Below, in pieces: positions 1 to 5,084 of a DNA stretch of 8,468 nt; position 1 is the stretch's first letter; each line of letters opens with the position of its first letter. The notes beneath the pieces were generated by a model that did no database searches, was not told the origin of the DNA, and was given only the letters and a program-made list of their open reading frames with translations. The stretch comes from JBDKGV01 sp039798005 (lineage in GTDB: Bacteria > Fibrobacterota > Fibrobacteria > UBA5070), in the NCBI GenBank assembly GCA_039798005.1, contig JBDKGV010000152.1, positions 1 through 8,468 of the forward strand, written 5' to 3'. Made by a program: the position numbers and the translations under genes.

Positions 1-210
1 GGTCACAAGTGGGATGGCGTGAATTGGTTCCTGATGCAGATGGAACACCCCGCCACGGGCATTGGCGCCACCGCGACCGGCAACTACTGGGGCCAAGCGG
101 ACTCCGATCCCAATATGTTCCTGGATGCCACGCTGGACCCCAGTCGTGCGGCCATCGACTACACAGGAGCGCTGTCGGTGCCTTCCCCAACCGCCCCGGC
201 TCTCCCTTGA
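1..210 (+). CDS. C-terminal fragment of an unrecognised protein
   Basis: The first codon of the window is already in an open frame that runs to a TGA at 208-210, so this is the 3' end of a gene that begins outside the window (69 residues visible). The tail is rich in aromatic and small residues (WDGVNWFLMQME, GNYWGQADSDPNMF) and ends in a Pro/Ser/Ala-rich stretch (SVPSPTAPALP). It has no transmembrane segment and almost no charge clusters, which would suit a secreted or surface protein, but I recognise no family. A strong intrinsic terminator starts 29 bases after the stop, so this gene closes its transcript. In-frame ATG/GTG codons near position 19 are internal and are not credible starts. 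Confidence 0.6.
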   Translation, partial: GHKWDGVNWFLMQMEHPATGIGATATGNYWGQADSDPNMFLDATLDPSRAAIDYTGALSVPSPTAPALP

Positions 211-238
211 TCGGGAAGACTTGAGGCTCTGAAGTACG

Positions 239-275
239 AATCCCCACTGCCGGGCGACTGGCATGGGGATTTTTT
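239..275 (+). terminator. Rho-independent terminator after the first gene
   Basis: An 8-bp stem (239-246 with 264-271) continues past a single bulged C at 247 into a 4-bp stem (248-251 with 260-263) and closes on an 8-base loop. The descending arm runs into six Ts (270-275). Position and form fit termination of the gene ending at 210. Confidence 0.9.
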
Positions 276-317
276 GTTGGTGGGCCGCGTCGTATGATGC
301 TTGCCACATGCGCGATC

Positions 318-346
318 TGGACAAAACTCTTCTGTGAGGGTAGATT
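318..346 (+). promoter_or_regulatory. Candidate sigma-70-type promoter for the small-protein/DUF2335 unit
   Basis: TGGACA at 318-323 (5 of 6 to the -35 consensus) is 17 bases from TAGATT at 341-346 (4 of 6 to the -10 consensus). It lies between the upstream terminator and the ATG at 374, leaving a leader of about 20 bases that contains a ribosome binding site (AAAGGA, 362-367). No experimental support is available from sequence alone. Confidence 0.5.
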
Positions 347-373
347 ATAAAAGGCCAAGCGAAAGGACGACAC

Positions 374-562
374 ATGCGAGCCATCGCCAATTACATCGAA
401 GGGGCCGTCAGCGCGTTCACTCTGTTTCCAGAGCATGAACCTGTGTTGCAGATGCCTGTGCGTCGGACCCGGATGACCCTTTCCGAAGCCATGTCCAAGG
501 ACCGCGAAGCCTTGCGTGGTGACTTCAAAAAGGCCATGGAACTGGTGCGTGAGCAAAGGTAA
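374..562 (+). CDS. Small protein encoded just upstream of a DUF2335 gene, function unknown
   Basis: This 62-aa protein starts at an ATG with AAAGGA 6 bases upstream. The N-terminal third is mildly hydrophobic (IANYIEGAVSAFTLF, residues 4-18) but too short and polar for a confident membrane helix. A basic patch follows (VRRTRM, residues 29-34). The C-terminal part (residues 35-62) is highly charged and looks like one amphipathic helix (SEAMSKDREALRGDFKKAMELVREQR). I do not recognise a named family. Its last codons overlap the proposed start of the DUF2335 gene, so the two are probably co-translated. It could be a binding partner or regulator of the membrane protein, but this is inferred only from gene order. 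The good ribosome site and the overlap with a recognisable gene make it likely to be real. Confidence 0.72.
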   Translation: MRAIANYIEGAVSAFTLFPEHEPVLQMPVRRTRMTLSEAMSKDREALRGDFKKAMELVREQR

Positions 563-1037
563 GGATCATCATGTCCCCGCATCGCACCAGTCATTGCGGG
601 CAGCCCAGAATGAACAGGGCGTCGTGCGAGTCGAGGCATCCTCCGGGATCTTGCCACCTGCCCATGAGTTGAAGGTATTGGAAGAAATCTGCCCGGGTGC
701 AGCGAACCGACTTTTGGCCATGGCAGAACAGCAATTGGCCAATCGTCATGCGATCGATCTTGCGGATACTCGCCGGGACGATCGGGCTGTCGAAGTCTTT
801 GCAGAGGATCTTGCCCGTGCCTCTTCGGAGCGTACGAGAGGCCAATGGATTGCTGGTGGCTTGGTCATCCTGTCGCTGGCATCAAGTGTTGCTTGTGCCA
901 TCACCGGGCATGATTGGGTTGCTGGAGCCCTCGCCGGGGGATCGATCACAACGGTCGTGAGCGCTTTCGTGCTCCGCAAGCCATCTCCAAAGCCGGAGAT
1001 CCAAGCAAGAGTCCCTGAAAATGATTCGCCATCGTGA
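549..1037 (+). CDS. DUF2335 family membrane protein
   Basis: From a GTG at 549 the product is 162 aa. Residues 34-67 carry the hallmark of DUF2335, a family of predicted membrane proteins of unknown function: an LPP-x-x-x-L segment, then ICPGAANRLLAMAEQQ and a following RH. A charged helical stretch (residues 68-97) leads to two membrane helices, about residues 100-118 (WIAGGLVILSLASSVACAIT) and 123-142, separated by the short turn GHD. A short basic and acidic tail follows. The predicted shape is a soluble helical head on a two-helix membrane hairpin. The start is uncertain. GTG 549 has a weak GGAA 7 bases upstream and overlaps the preceding gene by 14 bases; GTG 516 and GTG 624 are alternatives. 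A better ribosome site precedes an ATG at 571, but that ATG is in another frame. Confidence 0.82.
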   Translation: MSKGKDHHVPASHQSLRAAQNEQGVVRVEASSGILPPAHELKVLEEICPGAANRLLAMAEQQLANRHAIDLADTRRDDRAVEVFAEDLARASSERTRGQWIAGGLVILSLASSVACAITGHDWVAGALAGGSITTVVSAFVLRKPSPKPEIQARVPENDSPS

Positions 1038-1091
1038 CAGCGAAATGATGCGATCTTCGAGGAATCAGACCCGAAGAGTTTGACCCGAAAC

Positions 1092-1122
1092 AAAAAGAGG
1101 CGCTCCGTGGAGCGCCTCTTTT
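1092..1122. terminator. Bidirectional intrinsic terminator between convergent genes
   Basis: A perfect 9-bp GC-rich stem (1097-1105 with 1110-1118) closes on a 4-base loop. It is flanked by an A run on the left and a T run on the right, so each strand presents a hairpin followed by Ts. It sits between the DUF2335 gene (plus, ends 1037) and the permease gene (minus, ends 1143) and can serve both. Confidence 0.9.
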
Positions 1123-1142
1123 GCGTGGCTGTGAAGGAGTTC

Positions 1143-3149
1143 TCAGTACACCCGGATCGGCAGGATCACGAAGGGCAGGCCCTTGCTGTAGAAGCGGCGC
1201 TGGAGGGCGAAGACCACGTTGTTGTGCAGGAGGCGGGAGAAGAAGGTCTCTTCCGGGAACACCAACTGGCCACCGTAGAACACCGACTGAGGGAACTTCT
1301 CAAGAATGCGAGGGGCGATCTCGATGGTTTCGCTCACGACGTCGGTGCCGACATCGGTGTAGGCCTCCGCGTAGGAGCCATGGCGACGCATGAAGGCCAC
1401 GTACTTGTCGGCTTGGTCGCGGATGCTGGTCTGGAGCGCTTCCATCTCCTCCACACCCTTGAAATTGCCGGCATCCACCACGCCGATGTACACGAACACG
1501 TAGTTCTTGTAGACGCCGGAATACATGCGCTGGATGTTGAAGAGGGTGTGCAATCCAAGGCCGTTGAAGCCGTTGACCAGAAGCACGGCGGTCTTCCCCT
1601 TCGGGTCGCAGGGCACTTCCGGCAACGGTTCGGTCTTGTCCATGCCTTGGCCGGCGGCGCGCACGAGGCTGTCAAGGCGGCGCAGGAGCTTCTTGGTCTC
1701 GCGGTAGTGCCGCTTGATCCACCACGATGCCGCCACGGTTCCACCGGTCACCAAGAGGGTGATCCAGCCGCCTTCGTTGAACTTGAAGATCACGACAAAG
1801 GTGAGGATGAAGCCCGAAACGAAGGTCGCTCCGGCCACCACCGCGAATTTGCGCTTCCAGTGGGCCTCCTTGTGCCGCACGATCCACCAATGCCGCACCA
1901 TGCCCATCATGGACAGGGTGAAGGTGATGAACACGTTGATCGAGTAGAGCACGACCAGCATTCCCACCGAGCCGTGGGTGAAGAACACCACGCCAAGGGC
2001 GAGGATGGCCATGTACAGGATGCCGTTCTGGGAGACGAGGCGTTCCGAGAGCATGGCGAACTTCGAGGGAAGCCAACGGTCCAAGGCCATGTTCGCAAGC
2101 ACGCGCGGGCCGCCGATGAAACCCGCTTGGGCGGCGATGAAGAGAATGGCGGCTTCGGAGAAGAGCGTCACCCAGACGAAGGTCGAGCCGCCTTGGCCCC
2201 AACCGGCCGACATCTTCTCAAAGAGCACCGCGTTGAGGGTCTTGCCGGGCACCTTGGAGACGCCGTAGAAGAGATAGGCCAGGAAGAGACCGACCGCCGT
2301 GATGGCAAGGGACCAGGACATGTACCGCATGGTGCGCTTGCCGGTCTGGACACGCGGCTCGCGCAGGATGTTGAGGCCGTTGGAAACCGCTTCGATACCG
2401 GTGTAGGTACCGGCACCCATGGAGTAGGCCTTCATGATCAGGAAGAAGAGCCCGAAGATGCCAAGCTGGGATGCCGAGGAGGAAACCTCCTGTTGGGTTT
2501 CCTGGAAGAGGGAGGGGAAGTCGGCAAGGTGGGTGCCCAACGCCCAGGTGATGCCAAAGGCGTGGGTGAACACGAAGACCAGGAAGATGGGAACCATGAA
2601 GACGATGGATTCCTTGACTCCGCGCAAGTTCAGCAGGGTCAGAAGCAGGATTCCCACGACGACCGTAGTGAACTTCAGTCCCACAAGGCTTGCGGGCAGG
2701 AACGAGAAGATGGCATCGGCACCGGCCGCGATCGAGATCGCAATGGTCAGCACGTAGTCGATGAGAAGCGCGCAACCAGAAACCATGCCCCACGAGGGGC
2801 CCAGGAGCTTGGAGGCGACCAAGTAGCCACCGCCGCCGCCGGGGAAGAGCTCGATGATCTGGGTGTAGGCTGCGGAAAGCACGAAGACCGTGATCGCGGT
2901 GCCCAAGGCCACGAAGAGTCCCAGATGGGGATGCCCATGCAGGACATGCCACGCTTCCTCCGGACCGTAGCTTGAGGACGACAGACCGTCGGCTCCAAGT
3001 CCCACCCAAGCGAAGAACGGCAGCAGCGAAATGGAATGGAAGATCGACTGGTCAAAGGGGTTTCGGGCCCCGCCAATCAGCAGAAGCTTCAGCCTCTGGA
3101 ACCAGGAAAGCTTTTCCGGTTTCTCTTCGTTGGATGTCGTCTCGTTCAT
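1143..3149 (-). CDS. APC-superfamily permease, KimA (YdaO)-like, with C-terminal soluble domain
   Basis: This 668-aa integral membrane transporter has about twelve hydrophobic segments between residues 37 and 477, then a soluble domain of about 185 residues. The order of motifs matches the KimA potassium importer branch of the APC/KUP superfamily: DGLSSSSYGPEEA (D54, Y61), FPGGGGGYL (102-110), LLIDYVLTIAIS (D131, T135, S139) and TGIEAVSNG (T250, E253). These correspond to acidic and hydroxyl residues implicated in K+ handling in Bacillus KimA. The C-terminal part (KTAVLLVNGFNGLG, then YVFVYIGVVDAG) has the alternating strand/helix look of a universal-stress-protein-like fold, as in KimA. The substrate is not certain: many relatives are simply annotated as amino acid transporters, and K+ is an inference. 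The start is supported by GAGGG 6 bases upstream of the ATG. The gene lies 120 bases downstream of amt and has its own sigma-54-type promoter in the gap. Confidence 0.85.
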   Translation of the reverse strand: MNETTSNEEKPEKLSWFQRLKLLLIGGARNPFDQSIFHSISLLPFFAWVGLGADGLSSSSYGPEEAWHVLHGHPHLGLFVALGTAITVFVLSAAYTQIIELFPGGGGGYLVASKLLGPSWGMVSGCALLIDYVLTIAISIAAGADAIFSFLPASLVGLKFTTVVVGILLLTLLNLRGVKESIVFMVPIFLVFVFTHAFGITWALGTHLADFPSLFQETQQEVSSSASQLGIFGLFFLIMKAYSMGAGTYTGIEAVSNGLNILREPRVQTGKRTMRYMSWSLAITAVGLFLAYLFYGVSKVPGKTLNAVLFEKMSAGWGQGGSTFVWVTLFSEAAILFIAAQAGFIGGPRVLANMALDRWLPSKFAMLSERLVSQNGILYMAILALGVVFFTHGSVGMLVVLYSINVFITFTLSMMGMVRHWWIVRHKEAHWKRKFAVVAGATFVSGFILTFVVIFKFNEGGWITLLVTGGTVAASWWIKRHYRETKKLLRRLDSLVRAAGQGMDKTEPLPEVPCDPKGKTAVLLVNGFNGLGLHTLFNIQRMYSGVYKNYVFVYIGVVDAGNFKGVEEMEALQTSIRDQADKYVAFMRRHGSYAEAYTDVGTDVVSETIEIAPRILEKFPQSVFYGGQLVFPEETFFSRLLHNNVVFALQRRFYSKGLPFVILPIRVY

Positions 3150-3191
3150 CGTTGACCCTCGAGTCGTGCGTCGCGCCGGTGCAGATCACCA

Positions 3192-3207
3192 AGCAGACCC
3201 CGTGCCA
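3192..3207 (-). promoter_or_regulatory. Sigma-54 (-24/-12) promoter for the KimA-like permease
   Basis: Read on the minus strand, the sequence is TGGCACG, four bases (GGGT), then CTGCT. It matches the sigma-54 consensus TGGCACG-N4-TTGCW at every fixed position except one (C for the first T), with the GG and GC pairs at exactly the required spacing. The predicted start of transcription is near 3181, about 30 bases before the permease ATG. The element lies in the intergenic gap, not in coding sequence. It requires an enhancer-binding activator such as NtrC, which is not encoded in this window. Confidence 0.7.
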
Positions 3208-3269
3208 TGGAGCTGGGGTCGTCTCCCAGGCCAAGGACGAAGGAGCGCCGCCAATGTTAGTAAAGACGC

Positions 3270-4811
3270 TCAACTCTTGCTGATGTGGAAATCATTGTAG
3301 CCTTCCACTCCGCATTCGGGAATGTCCAAGCCGTTGATTTCGGTCTCTTGGGAAACCCGGATGCCCCAGACCTTGTGGGTGATGGTGAAGAAGAGCCAGA
3401 AGGCGCCGAAGACCCACACGACATTGGTCAGGATTCCGATGAGCTGGGCGACCAGTTGGGAGGCATCCCCGTAGAAGAGCCCTTTGACGGTGCCCGGAAC
3501 GCCGTTCCAACCCTCACCATAGGTGCCGTCGGCAAAGAGGCCGAGGGAAAGGACGCCCCATGCTCCATTCACGCCGTGGACGGCGATGGCTCCGACGGGA
3601 TCGTCGACCTTGAGAGTGCGCTCGACGAAGAAGGCGGCCAGAATGACCAGGATGCCCGCCACGGCTCCAATCCCGAAGGCGGCCAGGGGATTGACGAAGG
3701 CGCAAGGGGCTGTGATGGCGACAAGGCCTGCGAGGAACCCGTTGATGACCATGGTGGGGTCGAATTTCTTGGTCAGGACATGCATGTACAGGAGCGAGGC
3801 CAATCCTCCCGAGGCGCTGGCCAGCATGGTGTTCACGGCGATCACGGAGATGCGCAGGTCGTTTGCGGCAAGGGAAGAGCCTGCATTGAAGCCGAACCAC
3901 CCGAAGGCCAGGATCATGGTGCCCAGGATCGCCATCGGAATGTGATGGCCTGGAATGGCCTGGGGCTTGCCCGTCTTGGAGTATTTCCCGATGCGAGGCC
4001 CGAGCACGAGCGCACCGGCAAGGGCCGCGACGCCACCGACCATGTGGACCACGGAGGACCCCGCGTAATCGACATGGCCATGGCCCATGCCGAAGTTGGA
4101 ACCAAGCTTGGCCAGCCATCCATTGCCCCAGACCCAGTTGCCGTACAGGGGGTAGACGATCATGGACATGAAGAAGGCGAAGGCGATGAAGTTCGAGGTC
4201 TTCCAGCGCTCGGCCATGGCGCCGGTGGGAATGGTCACGGCGGTGTCCATGAAGACCATCTGAAACAGGAACAGGCTCATGGCGCCGACATCGTAGGCAT
4301 TGCCCATCAGGAAGAAGCCCTTGGTTCCCCAAAGCTGGAAGGATTTCCCGAAGAGCGTGATCGCAAAGCCGCCGTCCATGGAACTGAGCCCACCCAAGGA
4401 TGCGATTCCGGCGCTGTTTCCCATCATCAAGGCATAGCCGCAGATGAAAAAGCCGATCATCCCCAGGAAGTAGACGGAGAAGTTCATGAACATGGTGTGC
4501 GCGGCGTTCTTGGCGCGACAGAAGCCGGTTTCCACCAAGGCGAACCCGGCCTGCATGAACATCACCAGGAACCCGCAGAAGAGCACCCAGACGAAGTTGC
4601 TGGCCACGATGCTGTGGCCCAAGGCGTTTGCCACCTCCGGCAAGGTCGGCGTGCCCGGGACGGCACTTGCAATCACGGAGGCGTTGCCCGTGGCGCTTCC
4701 GGTGGGGTCCGGGGCACTGGCCGCTGAAAGTGCACTTGGAAGCAGCAATGCCATGGCAAAGAGCAATGCCAGCAGGCGCTGATTCCAGCGTCGAAGGGTC
4801 CGCATCGACAT
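3270..4811 (-). CDS. amt: Ammonium transporter Amt
   Basis: This 513-aa member of the Amt/MEP/Rh family is a trimeric inner-membrane channel that imports ammonium for assimilation. Residues 1 to about 30 form a signal peptide (basic MSMRTLRRWNQR, then LLALLFAMALLL and a small-residue cleavage region), as is usual for Amt proteins. Family marks seen in order: GFALVETGFCRAKNA (about 89-103), MDTAVTIPTGAMAER (188-202), and DYAGSSVVHMVGG with the first pore histidine at 256. The second pore histidine is H412 (AVHGVNGAWG), and the regulatory tail GLDIPECGVEGY is near residues 494-505, the segment that responds to GlnK binding. The length is usual. The ATG at 4811 was chosen because GGAGGA lies directly upstream; ATGs further upstream would precede the signal peptide with an unrelated extension. 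No glnK gene adjoins it, which is less common for amt. Confidence 0.96.
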   Translation of the reverse strand: MSMRTLRRWNQRLLALLFAMALLLPSALSAASAPDPTGSATGNASVIASAVPGTPTLPEVANALGHSIVASNFVWVLFCGFLVMFMQAGFALVETGFCRAKNAAHTMFMNFSVYFLGMIGFFICGYALMMGNSAGIASLGGLSSMDGGFAITLFGKSFQLWGTKGFFLMGNAYDVGAMSLFLFQMVFMDTAVTIPTGAMAERWKTSNFIAFAFFMSMIVYPLYGNWVWGNGWLAKLGSNFGMGHGHVDYAGSSVVHMVGGVAALAGALVLGPRIGKYSKTGKPQAIPGHHIPMAILGTMILAFGWFGFNAGSSLAANDLRISVIAVNTMLASASGGLASLLYMHVLTKKFDPTMVINGFLAGLVAITAPCAFVNPLAAFGIGAVAGILVILAAFFVERTLKVDDPVGAIAVHGVNGAWGVLSLGLFADGTYGEGWNGVPGTVKGLFYGDASQLVAQLIGILTNVVWVFGAFWLFFTITHKVWGIRVSQETEINGLDIPECGVEGYNDFHISKS

Positions 4812-4814
4812 TGA

Positions 4815-4821
4815 TTCCTCC
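4815..4821 (-). promoter_or_regulatory. Shine-Dalgarno that decides the amt start
   Basis: GGAGGAA on the minus strand stands 3 bases before the ATG at 4809-4811. An in-frame ATG at 4821-4823 overlaps this site and has only a distant AAGGA, so translation most likely begins at 4811. A third in-frame ATG two codons later is also possible. Confidence 0.75.
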
Positions 4822-4881
4822 ATTGGGCGTTTCCGATCCTTTATGACAATTGGGGCGTGAGCCCCGGCTGCGCCGAAAACT

Positions 4882-4897
4882 CGCATGGAATATGCCA
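4882..4897 (-). promoter_or_regulatory. Sigma-54-like (-24/-12) promoter for amt
   Basis: On the minus strand TGGCATA, four bases (TTCC) and ATGCG reproduce the TGGCA of the -24 element and the TGC of the -12 element at exact spacing. The C6, G7 and first T of the -12 box are not conserved. Predicted transcription start is near 4871, giving a leader of about 60 bases before the amt ATG. Control of amt by nitrogen through sigma-54 and NtrC is well established in proteobacteria, which makes this weaker match credible. Confidence 0.6.
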
Positions 4898-5042
4898 ATC
4901 GCAAGAGGTGGTCGGCATCGTGATTTTCAGAACTGATGATCTTTTTTGTGACTCCGAAGATTGACCATTGTTGCCGTCATGGCGATCTGGACATGTTGTC
5001 AAAATTGGTTTCCTTGCCTGCCATTTCATTGGAAGGGGATGG

Positions 5043-5072
5043 TTGGGCTTTTGCCCTGCGCAGAGCTAGATT
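5043..5072 (+). promoter_or_regulatory. Candidate promoter of the L,D-transpeptidase gene
   Basis: TTGGGC at 5043-5048 and TAGATT at 5067-5072 are 18 bases apart. Transcription would start near 5079, only about 6 bases before the ATG at 5085, which leaves no room for a ribosome binding site. The same TAGATT hexamer occurs before two other genes in the window. Confidence 0.4.
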
Positions 5073-5084
5073 GTCCTTCCGCCT

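Larger units (their letters stand above)
4812..5084. other. Divergent intergenic region between amt and the L,D-transpeptidase
   Basis: This is 273 bases without a gene. It holds the amt ribosome site, the sigma-54-like element, a small GGGGC/GCCCC hairpin with a GTGA loop (4852-4865), and an inverted repeat GACA-tgt-TGTC (4990-5000). A -10-like TAGATT serves the plus-strand gene (5067-5072). The inverted repeat lies about 120-130 bases upstream of the predicted amt transcription start, where an enhancer would be expected. I see no small RNA or riboswitch. Confidence 0.6.

Noticed and set aside
312..323. Exact 12-base repeat GCGATCTGGACA, also at 4982-4993
   Set aside because: By the size of the window, one or two 12-base matches are expected by chance. 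The surrounding sequence is not clearly conserved.
1080..2975. 631-aa open frame on the plus strand
   Set aside because: It is exactly antisense to the permease, very rich in His, Glu, Gly and Asp, and has no ribosome site or recognisable motif. Long antisense frames are expected from GC-biased codons.
3196..3220. Inverted repeat GACCCC/GGGGTC as an amt terminator
   Set aside because: The stem is only 6 bp with a 13-base loop and no T run follows on the minus strand. The left arm overlaps the sigma-54 element.
3285..4727. 480-aa open frame on the plus strand opposite amt
   Set aside because: It has the same His/Gly/Glu/Asp-rich shadow composition. The opposite strand carries an unmistakable Amt protein.
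4852..4865. GGGGC-GTGA-GCCCC hairpin as a regulatory RNA element
   Set aside because: The stem is only 5 bp. It falls at or next to the predicted amt transcription start near 4871, and the GNRA-type loop would form only on the plus strand, which has no known transcript here.
5003..5020. Possible sigma-54 promoter for the L,D-transpeptidase (TTGG...TGCC)
   Set aside because: The distance between the GG and GC pairs is not the strict spacing required, and the match is otherwise poor.
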